NCBI GenBank assembly: GCA_028690665.1
Contig: JAQVAV010000009.1
Span: forward strand, 75,320-139,319
Reading direction: 5' to 3'
Length of the DNA: 64,000 nt
Source of the DNA: Paludibacter sp.
GTDB taxonomy: Bacteria; Bacteroidota; Bacteroidia; Bacteroidales; Paludibacteraceae
Shown here: in pieces, positions 23,147-32,446 of the stretch
How the letters are laid out: each line of letters begins with the position of its first letter
Numbering within the stretch: the first letter of the stretch is position 1
The notes under the pieces: model-generated
Database searches by the model: none
What the model saw: the letters and a program-made list of their open reading frames with translations, nothing else
Told to the model about the DNA's origin: nothing
Position numbers and translations under genes: made by a program

Positions 23147-24475
23147 GTGGTTAAAGAAGAATCTACTCGGAGTTTTAAGATAAAGAAAAATATATTATTC
23201 TCTTTGTTTTTCAAAGGAATAAGTGTTTTGTCATCGTTAGTTATTGTTCCAATGACGCTACATTATTTAACCCCTATAGAATATGGGGTTTGGCTTACGT
23301 TAAGTTCGATAATGACGTGGATAACATTATTTGATATTGGTCTCGGAAATGGATTGCGAAATAAACTGGCTGAGTCATTGGCGTTTAAAGATATAGAAAC
23401 AGGGAAAGTTTTAGTTAGTACTACATTTGCATTGTTGTTTGTATTAATAGGCATTTTTTTGATTTTATTTCTGTTTATAAATCCTTTTTTGGATTGGTCA
23501 GCAATATTAAATACTTCTGTTGAATCTTCCGCAACGCTAAATAAAATAGTCTTAATAGTATTTATATTTTTTTCTTTTCAATTTATTTTTAAAATAGTGG
23601 GAACTGTTTTTATTGCAGATCAAAAACCAGCTGCAAATGATTTTTTGGGAGCGATTAGCAGCTTACTTTCACTTGGCTTGATTTATTTACTTTCTCTGTT
23701 TACAACAGGTTCGCTTTTATATGTTTCTATTGTGTTTTCAGCGGTTCCGAGTATAGTCTTTATTGTGACATTTTTTATTGCCTTTAAATATCAATACAAA
23801 AGCCTAAGACCTTCGTTTTATTCAATAGATTGGAGTTATGGAAAGAGCCTGATAAGTCTTGGAATACAATTTTTTATACTTCAGATTGGAGGGATAATAC
23901 TTTATTTCTCGAGTAACCTTATTGTCGCTCAGTTATACTCTCCTTATGAAGTTACGGTTTATAATATTGCATATAAATATGCTAATATTATATCAATGAT
24001 CTGTATTATTATAATTACTCCCTTGTGGTCATCTTCAACTGATGCTTACCATTTGAAAGATTGGAAATGGTTTAGGCAAACTGAACGAAAAATGTTAGTG
24101 GTTTTTTTTTTCGTGGTTATATTTGCAACATTATTGCTATTGGCTTCATCATGGCTTTATAAAATTTGGATTGGAAATAATATAAATATTTCGTTGAATC
24201 TGACTTTGGTTATGATTGTCTATAATCTCTGTTTCGTTTTTTCTTCGATATATATTTATATGTTAAATGGAATTGGGAAAATTAGATTGCAATTATGGAG
24301 CTCTTTGTTTGAAGCGATGTTTACGATTCCATTATCTGTGTTTTTAGGGAAGAATATTGGAGTTGAGGGTGTTATGTTGGGAATGTTGTTGGTTATTTTG
24401 TTTAGATGCATTTGGGCGCCGATTCAGTTTAGAAAGATAATTGCCGAGAAAGCGAATGGAATCTGGAATAAATAA
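23147..24475 (+). CDS. Polysaccharide flippase, Wzx-like
   Basis: A 442-residue inner-membrane protein with about 12 hydrophobic segments, beginning at GTG 23147. It has the layout of Wzx/RfbX flippases of the MOP superfamily: NILFSLFFKGISVLSSLVIVPM opens the first helix and LTPIEYGVWLTLSSIMTW is a typical conserved segment, followed by FDIGLGNGLRNKLAE. Such proteins move undecaprenyl-linked repeat units across the inner membrane. It is the first gene of a run of seven polysaccharide genes on the plus strand, and base composition turns AT-rich from here on. The substrate is unknown. Confidence 0.87.
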   Translation: MVKEESTRSFKIKKNILFSLFFKGISVLSSLVIVPMTLHYLTPIEYGVWLTLSSIMTWITLFDIGLGNGLRNKLAESLAFKDIETGKVLVSTTFALLFVLIGIFLILFLFINPFLDWSAILNTSVESSATLNKIVLIVFIFFSFQFIFKIVGTVFIADQKPAANDFLGAISSLLSLGLIYLLSLFTTGSLLYVSIVFSAVPSIVFIVTFFIAFKYQYKSLRPSFYSIDWSYGKSLISLGIQFFILQIGGIILYFSSNLIVAQLYSPYEVTVYNIAYKYANIISMICIIIITPLWSSSTDAYHLKDWKWFRQTERKMLVVFFFVVIFATLLLLASSWLYKIWIGNNINISLNLTLVMIVYNLCFVFSSIYIYMLNGIGKIRLQLWSSLFEAMFTIPLSVFLGKNIGVEGVMLGMLLVILFRCIWAPIQFRKIIAEKANGIWNK

Positions 24476-24487
24476 ACGAAAATTATT

Positions 24488-25807
24488 ATGGATAAACCTT
24501 TTGTTTCGATAATTACAGTTGTATACAATGGTGTGAAAAAAATTGAGGAAACAATGTTAAGCGTTTTAAACCAAACGTATAAAAACATTGAATATATTGT
24601 TGTAGATGGAAATAGTAATGATGGTACAATTGAAGTCGTAGAGGCGTATAAAAATAGAATTGAGAAGCATGAATTTAATTTGTCTCCAAATAATTTCAGC
24701 TGGATGAGTGAACCAGATGAAGGGGTATATGATGCGATGAATAAAGCTGTGAAACTTGTTAGTGGAGATTGGGTGGTTTTTATGAATGCAGGAGATGGCT
24801 TTATTGACAATAACGTGATTGAAGATGTTTTTACAACACCAGGTTTCCTAAACGATGCGGATGTTATTTATGGAAATGATTGGATCGAATTTGAAAGTGG
24901 ATATAGAAAACTCCATATTGCCGATAACAATTTGGAAGAACTTTGGAAAGCCCCGGTATTTAGGCATGGTGCAATGTTTACAAAGACTATTTTACAAAAG
25001 AATATGCCGTTCAAGCTTACCGAGAAGTATTCAATATGTGCTGATTATGATTTTATTTATCACTTGTATATTTTTAAAAAATCCTTTCGGTATATAAATC
25101 GAGATATTTTATATTATGAACAAGATGGAATTTCGTCAGATGCAGTACGTTGTGCGAAAGATAATAGAATGGTAGTGTTGTCGTATGATTATAAATTCTA
25201 TAAAAATGTTTGGCATTTGATCAATATTTTTAAAGTTACCCTTAAAACATTATTTAAGAAGCCAATAAAGAAAATATTGAATATTGGAGCTCTGTTGCTT
25301 CGTTATAATATTGCTAATTATATTGTTGCTTATATTCCTTTCCATTGGTTAAGATTAGTTTATTATAAAGTGATTTGTAATATTAAAATTGGACGTGATA
25401 CTTCAATCCACATAGGGACGTTTATTGTTGGGGTGGATATAAAAATTGATCAGAATTCCATTATAAATAGAAATTGTTTGTTAGATGGCAGAAGCGGTAT
25501 TAATATAGGTAAAAATGTTTCTATTTCTCCAGATGTCCATTTAATTACGGGGTCTCATGATGTGAACTCTGAAAGATTTAAATATAAAGGGGCCCCAATT
25601 ATTATTGGAGATTATGTTTGGATTGGAAGTCGAGCTACAATTTTGCAAGGAGTTAAAATTGGCAAGGGAGCTGTTGTGGCCGCAGGTGCAGTTGTAACCA
25701 AGGATGTTGCTCCATTTTCTATTGTGGGAGGGGTTCCTGCTGTCGTTATAGGGAAAAGAAAGGAAGCGTTAAATTATGATTTATGTTGGAAGCCTTGGTT
25801 CAGTTGA
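24488..25807 (+). CDS. Fusion of GT2 glycosyltransferase and hexapeptide acyltransferase
   Basis: A 439-residue two-domain protein. Residues 1-250 form a GT2 domain: PFVSIITVVYNGVKKIEETM, VVDGNSNDGTIEVVE, SEPDEGVYDAMNKAV and VFMNAGD, closest to the WcaA/WfgS-like group. Residues about 295-435 form a left-handed beta helix of the maltose/galactoside acetyltransferase type: NIGKNVSISPDVHLITGSHD with the catalytic His, IIIGDYVWIGSRATILQGVKIG, GAVVAAGAVVTKDV and SIVGGVPAVVIGKR. The two activities are normally encoded by separate genes. It likely adds a sugar and acetylates the same repeat unit. The frame is continuous and no start lies before the second domain with convincing context. Confidence 0.87.
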   Translation: MDKPFVSIITVVYNGVKKIEETMLSVLNQTYKNIEYIVVDGNSNDGTIEVVEAYKNRIEKHEFNLSPNNFSWMSEPDEGVYDAMNKAVKLVSGDWVVFMNAGDGFIDNNVIEDVFTTPGFLNDADVIYGNDWIEFESGYRKLHIADNNLEELWKAPVFRHGAMFTKTILQKNMPFKLTEKYSICADYDFIYHLYIFKKSFRYINRDILYYEQDGISSDAVRCAKDNRMVVLSYDYKFYKNVWHLINIFKVTLKTLFKKPIKKILNIGALLLRYNIANYIVAYIPFHWLRLVYYKVICNIKIGRDTSIHIGTFIVGVDIKIDQNSIINRNCLLDGRSGINIGKNVSISPDVHLITGSHDVNSERFKYKGAPIIIGDYVWIGSRATILQGVKIGKGAVVAAGAVVTKDVAPFSIVGGVPAVVIGKRKEALNYDLCWKPWFS

Positions 25808-25934
25808 TCGATGCTCATTAAATGAAATTATATTTAATAGTTTGAACGTAATTTAGTTTGTTGATTAAAAAAATAATATATTGTGCTTGCATCTAATCTC
25901 AATAAGATTAATGCAACTAGCTAACTTGAAATAA

Positions 25935-27080
25935 ATGCTATACTCACAACCGTATATATTATTAATTAGTTTTATTTTAATTATTTTTTTTCTACAAATT
26001 GGAATACCATTTGAAGAAAAAACTAGAAAATACATCAATTACTTAATTATAATTGTATACCTGTTGTTTTTCGGATTTAGAGGATTTATTGGTTGGGATT
26101 GGTATAGTTATTATCCATTCTTTAATTCGCTAAATTTAAGTAGTATTGACACCAGTTTTTATGATATTGGATTTGTATATTATACTTATATTATAAAGTT
26201 AGTTTTCAATGATTATAATGTGTTTATATTTATTAATTCGTTGATAAATATAATTTTATTATATATTATATTTAATCGATATCTACCACAAAAGTATTTT
26301 GCTCTAGCACTTGTAATATTTTTATCTTTTGAAGGGATTAAATTTGAAGTTGACTTGTTGCGGAATATAAAAAGCGTATTTCTTTTTATATTTTCAATTA
26401 AATATATAGAAAAGCGTAATTTTTTTAAATTTTTGTTATTAAATATTTGTGGCTTTCTTTTTCATTGGAGTTCAATTGTATATTTTCCACTTTATTTTTT
26501 TATTTATAAAAAGATTAATATTAAATATCTGATAATATTTTTTATTTTTAGTAATGTGATATTTTTGTCTCAAATAGAATATATAAAGCCTTTTTTTTAT
26601 TATATTTCAAATTTGTTTTTTAAGAATAAGATAGATTCATATCTAAATAATTCGATGTTTGGAAGTGCTTATGGAATAACATTAATTTATATTGAAAAAT
26701 TATTCATAAGCATGTTAATTTTCATGTATTATGGATATTTATCAAAAACAAGAATTAATGTAATCTTAATTAATAGTTTCTTTATTTCTATAATAATAAG
26801 TTTCCTGTTTTCTGAAATATATATAGTTGTTGCCAGATTAAGCGTCTTGTTTATATATTCTTATTGGCTTTTATTACCTATTCTTATAAAGAATTCAAGA
26901 TTATCTAGGCCTGTATTAATTTTATTTTTTGTTTTATTTGCTATGTTGAAAACGTACAGAAATACAAATTATGTAATGTATAAATATGACAATGTGCTGT
27001 TAAAAAAGTGCGATTCATATCAAGATAGAAAAAAAGTTTATTTGATGTATTCAAAAGAAATTTCAAATGGCCGGTCATAG
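25935..27080 (+). CDS. Polysaccharide polymerase, EpsG/Wzy-like
   Basis: A 381-residue, very hydrophobic protein with 9-10 transmembrane segments and extreme AT content. The arrangement resembles the EpsG family: FFGFRGFIGWDWYSYYPFF near the start, DIGFVYYTYIIKL, and a central RNIKSVFLFIFSIKYIEKR followed by CGFLFHWSSIVYFPLYF, where the Arg and His-Ser are typical. It would join repeat units at the periplasmic face. Sequence conservation in this family is low, so the call rests on topology, the few motifs and the cluster context. Its end overlaps the following glycosyltransferase by 14 bases, which suggests translational coupling. Confidence 0.78.
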   Translation: MLYSQPYILLISFILIIFFLQIGIPFEEKTRKYINYLIIIVYLLFFGFRGFIGWDWYSYYPFFNSLNLSSIDTSFYDIGFVYYTYIIKLVFNDYNVFIFINSLINIILLYIIFNRYLPQKYFALALVIFLSFEGIKFEVDLLRNIKSVFLFIFSIKYIEKRNFFKFLLLNICGFLFHWSSIVYFPLYFFIYKKINIKYLIIFFIFSNVIFLSQIEYIKPFFYYISNLFFKNKIDSYLNNSMFGSAYGITLIYIEKLFISMLIFMYYGYLSKTRINVILINSFFISIIISFLFSEIYIVVARLSVLFIYSYWLLLPILIKNSRLSRPVLILFFVLFAMLKTYRNTNYVMYKYDNVLLKKCDSYQDRKKVYLMYSKEISNGRS

Positions 27081-28113
27081 TATTACGATTATTACAGGGG
27101 CTTATCCTCCGGTAACTTGTGGTGTTGGAGATTATACATATAATCTTTTTGAGACAGAACACGCAAAAAATAATAAATGGAAGTTGTATTATTCTTCTGG
27201 TTGGGAATATTCATCTTGTATGAAAAAAATAAGAGATATTAAACAGCACAAGTCAATTGTTTTAAATCTTCAGTATCCAACTGTGACTTATAAAAAAAGT
27301 CTTTTGCCACACTTATTATGTATTTATTTTTCTTGTTTTACAAAAAAAAGATTTTCGGTCACAATGCATGAGTTTTCTCAATTAGGTATTAAACCGAAAT
27401 TTGCATCTCTGATTTTTCTCTTGTTTTCAAATAGATTAATTTTTACAACTGAATATGAACTAAATTCGGCATTAAAAATATTTCCTTTTATTAAAAGGAA
27501 AAGTAGTATAATAAAGATCTGTTCAAATGTTGCAAGCAGTCCTATTCAAAAAGAAATTATACTAAGAGAGTTTGATTTAGGATATTTTGGCCTAATTCGG
27601 GAAAAAAAAGGTATTGAAGAGTTTATTAGAACTGTTCAAGATATTACAATTAAACAGAAGGAAGTTAAAGTTATTTTTATTGGTAAGATATCACCAGGGG
27701 CTGAAGATTATGCACACCTTATCATAAAGAAATTAAAACTACTTCATGTTAATATCTTTTTGAATTTAGAATTTTCAACGGTTACAGAGTACTTAAATGA
27801 TTGTAAAATTGCATACCTTCCATACCCAGACGGAGTTTCAGAGCGAAGGGGATCTGCATTAGCTGTATTAGAAAATGGAATGATACTGGTTACTAAAAAA
27901 GGGAAGCAAACTCCAAAAGAGATTTACCAATGTTGTGAGTTTGTTGAATGGAATGATAATGCATCGGATAAAATTATAAATTTACTTAATAAATCAGTAT
28001 CTTTTTATATAAAAAAACAAAATGCAAATAACCAATTTTTAAGTACATTTTACCCAAAATCATGGAATAGCATTGCAGCCTCATACCAACAAAGTCTTTT
28101 TGAAGCCGAATAA
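27067..28113 (+). CDS. Glycosyltransferase, GT-B fold (GT4-like)
   Basis: A 348-residue protein. ITIITGAYPPVTCGVGDYTYNLF is the usual start of GT4 enzymes with a bound Gly-rich loop, and FGLIREKKGIEEFIRTVQ opens the C-terminal domain. The donor-site region reads SERRGSALAVLENGMILVTKKG, where the ordinary E-G-x-x-x-x-x-E pattern is only partly kept. It overlaps the polymerase gene by 14 bases. Activity and sugar are unknown; the degenerate donor site lowers confidence that it is a standard retaining enzyme. Confidence 0.75.
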   Translation: MAGHSITIITGAYPPVTCGVGDYTYNLFETEHAKNNKWKLYYSSGWEYSSCMKKIRDIKQHKSIVLNLQYPTVTYKKSLLPHLLCIYFSCFTKKRFSVTMHEFSQLGIKPKFASLIFLLFSNRLIFTTEYELNSALKIFPFIKRKSSIIKICSNVASSPIQKEIILREFDLGYFGLIREKKGIEEFIRTVQDITIKQKEVKVIFIGKISPGAEDYAHLIIKKLKLLHVNIFLNLEFSTVTEYLNDCKIAYLPYPDGVSERRGSALAVLENGMILVTKKGKQTPKEIYQCCEFVEWNDNASDKIINLLNKSVSFYIKKQNANNQFLSTFYPKSWNSIAASYQQSLFEAE

Positions 28114-28245
28114 AATTAAACAATATAAGAGAAATATTAGAAATCTAAATATTGGTTAATATAACTATGTTACATGTCATCTCTGTATTTAACTTTTTGA
28201 ATTTCAGTGTAGACATCATACAATAATTTATTCAGACTGTGATAT

Positions 28246-29304
28246 ATGAAAAAAAAATGTTATAAAAAAATAAAAATTGCAGTAGATTGTCGTATGCTAA
28301 ATAGAAGTGGTATAGGTGTATACCTTAAGAATGTATTGTATTATTGGTTGCAGTCTGAAGATATAAGTTGGACTTTAATTGGGATAAAGGAAGAACTACT
28401 CCTTTTACCATTAAATGACGATTGCAATATAGTAGAGTGCGATATTCCAATTTTTTCTTTTAATGAAATGATTAAATTCCCGGTGTCTAAAGTTAATAAT
28501 TGTGATATATTTTATTCGCCTAGTTTTAATATTCCTATTGGAATAAAAATTCCAATCTATATTACAATACATGATGTTGTTTTTTTAGATGTAGAAGATC
28601 TTACCAGTTCTATTGGATTGTTAATACGGAAATTTATGATTAGAAGAGCAATGAAAATTGCTCGTAAAATATTTACTGTTTCAGAATTTTCAAAAGAAAG
28701 AATTATTTATCATTTTGGAAATTGTAAGGACATTATTGTCGCGAATAATGGATTAAGAGTTGATCTGTTAAATCATAATTTCTCTCAAACAGTCTCTCTG
28801 TTTGATTTTGAATATATTTTATTTATTGGGAATATAAAGAAGTATAAAGGACTAGATGTTTTATTGGATGCAATAAAAAAGACTGATATAAAATTAGTTA
28901 TTGTTGGCTCCATTAAATATTTAAAAACATCGGATAAAATAATATTTGAAAAAATACGTTTTAACAAAAAAATCGTGATTTATGATAATATTAGAGATGA
29001 AATGCTCTATGATTTAATAATTCATGCAAAAAGTTTAGTTCAACCATCACGTTACGAAGGGTTCGGGATACCTCCTTTAGAATCTTTATATTTAGGAACA
29101 CCTGCAATAATTTCAGATATTCCTGTATTTAAAGAAATTTATGGAAATATGCCTGTCGTTTTTTTTAGAGATGGAGATGCCGAAGATTTAAAATCTAAAT
29201 TAGAAATGGGTGTTTATCCTATAATTAATTCAGAATTAATAAAAAATAGATATAGCTATAAAGAGACAGCGATATATATTTTAAATCAAATGATAGTAGC
29301 TTAA
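28246..29304 (+). CDS. Glycosyltransferase family 4
   Basis: A 352-residue GT-B enzyme. IKIAVDCRMLNRSGIGVYLKNVLY is the acceptor-domain start, YITIHDVVFLD and FTVSEFSKERIIYHF follow, and YILFIGNIKKYKGLDVLLDAI opens the nucleotide-sugar domain. The donor-binding motif is complete in SRYEGFGIPPLESLYLGTPAIISD. It belongs to the mannosyltransferase-like group with the short DCRM start, working at the cytoplasmic face of the inner membrane. The gap of 132 bases before it holds no gene. It overlaps the next gene by one base (TAATG). Confidence 0.85.
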   Translation: MKKKCYKKIKIAVDCRMLNRSGIGVYLKNVLYYWLQSEDISWTLIGIKEELLLLPLNDDCNIVECDIPIFSFNEMIKFPVSKVNNCDIFYSPSFNIPIGIKIPIYITIHDVVFLDVEDLTSSIGLLIRKFMIRRAMKIARKIFTVSEFSKERIIYHFGNCKDIIVANNGLRVDLLNHNFSQTVSLFDFEYILFIGNIKKYKGLDVLLDAIKKTDIKLVIVGSIKYLKTSDKIIFEKIRFNKKIVIYDNIRDEMLYDLIIHAKSLVQPSRYEGFGIPPLESLYLGTPAIISDIPVFKEIYGNMPVVFFRDGDAEDLKSKLEMGVYPIINSELIKNRYSYKETAIYILNQMIVA

Positions 29305-30419
29305 TGATGAAAAAAATTTTACACGTTTCAAAATTTTATTATCCTTATTACGGCGGCATTGAAGATGTTGCCCGTACTTTAATAGATGAATTAAAGCCAT
29401 ATTATGAACAAAAAATAATATGTTTTAATCACGAAAAGGGTACTATCTATAATATTAACGGAGCAGATGTATTACGTGTTGGCACAACTTGTACTATTGC
29501 TTCACAGCCTGTTTCAATTAAGTATAGAAGATTGTTGCAGGATGCAATAAAGTCGTTTAGGCCGGATTTTATTCATTTGCATCTGCCTAATCCTTTAATA
29601 GCTTCATATTTGTTGACAATAAATTTATATGGAGCAAAAATAATTACTCATTGGCATGCAGATATTTTGGGTCAGAAGCATTTTTATCCTTTTTATAAAC
29701 CGTTTGAACAAAAAATATTAAAAAATTCGTACAAAATAATTACAACGAGTGAAATGTACAAAGATCACTCTGAGCCGTTAAAACAGTATTTGAATAAAAC
29801 GTATATTTTGCCTAATACTGTCAATGAACATAAGTTGCATTTGTATGAAGGAGAGCAGGAAGAAATTGAAAGTATAAGACATAAATATGGCAATAAAAAG
29901 ATTGTTTTATTTATTGGAAGGCACGTTGCATATAAAGGCATTGATTATTTGATAGAAGCTGAAAAATATATTAAGCAGGATTGTGTCATATTAATTGGAG
30001 GTACCGGTGATTTGAATGCAAAACTCAAAGAACAAGCCGGAAATAATCCAAGAATAAAATTTATTGGAAGGCTGTCTAACAATGACATGAAATACCATTT
30101 GTATGCAGCTGATGTTTTTGCGTTTCCATCACATAACCGAAGTGAAGCTTTTGGTGTAGCATTGGCAGAGGCTCTGTATTGTGGTTTACCGGCTGTTTCT
30201 TTTAATATAGAAGGTTCCGGAGCACTTTGGGTGAATAAAAATAATTATACCGGTATTGTTGTGGAAAATAAAAATGTTGAAAAATTTGCTGGTGCAATCG
30301 ATAAAATTTTAGAGTCTGATAAATTGAGAAAGGAATTCTCCCAAAATGGAAAAAAATGGGTGAAAGAAAATTTCTTGAAAGATCAGATTGTTCCTATAAT
30401 GGAAAAAATTTATGAGTAG
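29304..30419 (+). CDS. Glycosyltransferase family 4
   Basis: A 371-residue GT-B enzyme. ILHVSKFYYPYYGGIEDVARTL is a classical GT4 start with the GG loop; PDFIHLHLPNPLIASYLL, ITHWHADI and ITTSEMYKDHSEPL belong to the acceptor half. VLFIGRHVAYKGIDYLIEA starts the donor half, and SHNRSEAFGVALAEALYCGLPAV holds the two Glu of the donor site. ATG 29304 overlaps the preceding stop; ATG 29307 is the alternative. The substrate is not known. Confidence 0.88.
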   Translation: MMKKILHVSKFYYPYYGGIEDVARTLIDELKPYYEQKIICFNHEKGTIYNINGADVLRVGTTCTIASQPVSIKYRRLLQDAIKSFRPDFIHLHLPNPLIASYLLTINLYGAKIITHWHADILGQKHFYPFYKPFEQKILKNSYKIITTSEMYKDHSEPLKQYLNKTYILPNTVNEHKLHLYEGEQEEIESIRHKYGNKKIVLFIGRHVAYKGIDYLIEAEKYIKQDCVILIGGTGDLNAKLKEQAGNNPRIKFIGRLSNNDMKYHLYAADVFAFPSHNRSEAFGVALAEALYCGLPAVSFNIEGSGALWVNKNNYTGIVVENKNVEKFAGAIDKILESDKLRKEFSQNGKKWVKENFLKDQIVPIMEKIYE

Positions 30420-30435
30420 TTGTAATTTGATATAA

Positions 30436-31236
30436 ATGCTAAACGCCTCTATTGTCCTATACAATCACACTGTTTCCGAAATAACTCCTTTGGTTCAAGT
30501 TTTAAAACAATCCGGAGTCGTTTCGGAAATCTTTCTTATTGACAATTCATTCGAAAAAAATACAGATTTTGATTCTTTAGAGGTTAATTATATTTTTACC
30601 GGACGAAACTTAGGTTATGGCAGAGCTCACAATATCGCTTTGCGCAAAACCATAGAGTCGGGAATCCCATATCATCTTGTTATAAATCCCGATATAAGTT
30701 TTGACCCGAAAATACTTTTGCGTATTGTCGACTTTATGGATAAAAATACGGAAATAGGACAATTAATGCCAAAAGTATTTTATCCCGACGGACAAATTCA
30801 GTATCTTTGTAAATTACTGCCAACACCATTTGATTTGATATTTAGACGTTTTTTGCCTAAAAGCTGGACTCAAAAACGTATGGAGCATTTCGAACTTAGG
30901 GCAAGTGGTTACGACCGGATTATGGATGTGCCGTATCTTTCGGGTTGCTTTATGTTTTTACGGACAGATGCACTTAAAAATGCCGGACTGTTTGACGAGC
31001 GTTTTTTTATGTATCCCGAGGATATTGACCTGACACGTCGGATACATAAATTGTACAGAACGGTTTTTTATCCCGAAGTTTCCATTGTACATCATCATGC
31101 CCAGAGTTCTTACGTCAATTTGAAAATGCTTTGTGTACACGTTTCGAATATGATTCGGTATTTTAATAAATGGGGTTGGTTTTTCGATCAGGAAAGAAAA
31201 GAAATTAATGCAAAAATATTGAAACAACTGCCATGA
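30436..31236 (+). CDS. Glycosyltransferase family 2, rhamnosyltransferase-like
   Basis: A 266-residue GT-A enzyme resembling the WbbL/rhamnosyltransferase group: NASIVLYNHTVSEITPLVQ, IFLIDNSFEKN, FTGRNLGYGRAHNIALRK, HLVINPDISF (the DxD-equivalent) and YLSGCFMFLRTDALKNAGLF followed by FFMYPEDIDLTRRIH. A short tail follows with FNKWGWFF. It may add a deoxysugar such as rhamnose; the rfbB gene at 19.8 kb makes the precursor of dTDP-rhamnose, which fits but does not prove this. Its stop overlaps the next start (ATGA). Confidence 0.85.
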   Translation: MLNASIVLYNHTVSEITPLVQVLKQSGVVSEIFLIDNSFEKNTDFDSLEVNYIFTGRNLGYGRAHNIALRKTIESGIPYHLVINPDISFDPKILLRIVDFMDKNTEIGQLMPKVFYPDGQIQYLCKLLPTPFDLIFRRFLPKSWTQKRMEHFELRASGYDRIMDVPYLSGCFMFLRTDALKNAGLFDERFFMYPEDIDLTRRIHKLYRTVFYPEVSIVHHHAQSSYVNLKMLCVHVSNMIRYFNKWGWFFDQERKEINAKILKQLP

Positions 31237-31808
31237 ATTTTAGCTTTATACAAATTGCAAGTGCCTTTATGGTACTTTTTGCTATTATTGATATTTTGGG
31301 ATCTATTCCCATTATATTAAACATAAAAAAGAAATCGAATACCGTTAATGCTTTTAGGGCAAGCGCTATTGCATTGGCTATCCTGCTATTATTCCTTTTC
31401 TCGGGAGAGGGAATACTTCGTCTGTTCAACGTTGATATAGAGTCTTTTGCCGTAGCCGGATCTCTGATTATTTTTATCTTCTCCTTAGAAATGATTTTGG
31501 ATGTCGAAATTTTCCATAATCAGGGGCCTGAAGGAAGTGCTTCTATTGTTCCGTTGGCTTTTCCGCTGATTGCCGGTCCAGGCTCGTTTACTACTTTACT
31601 TTCGCTACGTGCCGAATATGCTATGGAAAACATTGTTGTGGCCTTAGTGCTGAATATGGTGTTTGTATACATTGTTATTAAATCAACTTCGAAAATAGAG
31701 AAGCTTTTCGGAGAAGGCGGAATTTATATTATCCGTAAATTTTTTGGAATTATTCTTTTGGCAATTGCAGTAAAACTTTTTACTACCAATATAGGTAGTT
31801 TGTTATAA
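31233..31808 (+). CDS. MarC-family integral membrane protein
   Basis: A 191-residue protein with six hydrophobic segments. FIQIASAFMVLFAIIDILGSIPI, SGEGILRLFNVDIESFAVAGSLIIF, FPLIAGPGSFTTLLSL and a final helix around IIRKFFGIILLAIAVKLF match the MarC/UPF0056 family. Despite the name, MarC proteins are not linked to multiple drug resistance; their role is unknown, although some relatives have been linked to amino-acid export. The ATGA overlap with the preceding glycosyltransferase suggests that transcription from the polysaccharide cluster reads into it. Confidence 0.88.
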   Translation: MNFSFIQIASAFMVLFAIIDILGSIPIILNIKKKSNTVNAFRASAIALAILLLFLFSGEGILRLFNVDIESFAVAGSLIIFIFSLEMILDVEIFHNQGPEGSASIVPLAFPLIAGPGSFTTLLSLRAEYAMENIVVALVLNMVFVYIVIKSTSKIEKLFGEGGIYIIRKFFGIILLAIAVKLFTTNIGSLL

Positions 31809-31818
31809 TCAATTTTTT

Positions 31819-32361
31819 ATGGCGAAGATAAAAATTCAGCTCAAAGGTATCGGAGCCGAACTTGTTCTGGGCAATTATATGCCTACTGACAGTACAATTA
31901 TGAATGATTGGCAGGAGTTTTATCATTATAATGATTTAATTCACGAATCGCAGTTAATTGTAGATTATATTTCGGAAATATTGGTTGAGGTTGATGAGAA
32001 GCAAATTTTTAAAGGACACATTCCGGCAAAGGCCTTTATTGCACAGAAAAGTTTTACACCGGTTTTGGTCGACAGGGCTTTATATCTTCGTACGGAATGT
32101 GCTGAAGAAACCACATATACCGCAGAATTTGAGTGCGAACAATTTGATTTGAATAAACTTACTTTTGAAACTCAGGAATATGATTTGTTTTTTAAAGTAG
32201 GTAAGTCGTTTTTAGCTAAAATGCTTTATGATAATTCTGAAATCCCATTGGAATGGACTCAGGGGAAAGCGTTAGGCAATATTTGTTTACTATGTCGTTT
32301 CGAAAAAGGTTATTTGATTCCGATTTATGATGCAGTCCATAAAGTTGAAGCAAAAAAGTAG
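31819..32361 (+). CDS. Conserved protein of unknown function
   Basis: A 180-residue soluble protein that I do not recognise. It has no signal peptide or membrane segment. It is acidic, with alternating beta-strand-like stretches (KIKIQLKGIGAELVLGNY, LTFETQEYDLFFKVG) and a single Cys-containing segment near GNICLLCRFEKGYLIP. It lies 10 bases after marC and before the TonB-receptor gene, so it may share the marC transcript. No catalytic motif is evident. Codon use looks like the neighbouring genes, and the frame is long and clean, so it is real. Confidence 0.72.
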   Translation: MAKIKIQLKGIGAELVLGNYMPTDSTIMNDWQEFYHYNDLIHESQLIVDYISEILVEVDEKQIFKGHIPAKAFIAQKSFTPVLVDRALYLRTECAEETTYTAEFECEQFDLNKLTFETQEYDLFFKVGKSFLAKMLYDNSEIPLEWTQGKALGNICLLCRFEKGYLIPIYDAVHKVEAKK

Positions 32362-32446
32362 TACGAATTTGATTTGTTGTAGAACATAAATGTATTAATA
32401 TTGTTGTTTATAGTACAAAAGTAAACTATGTAATGATGGTGTTGAT

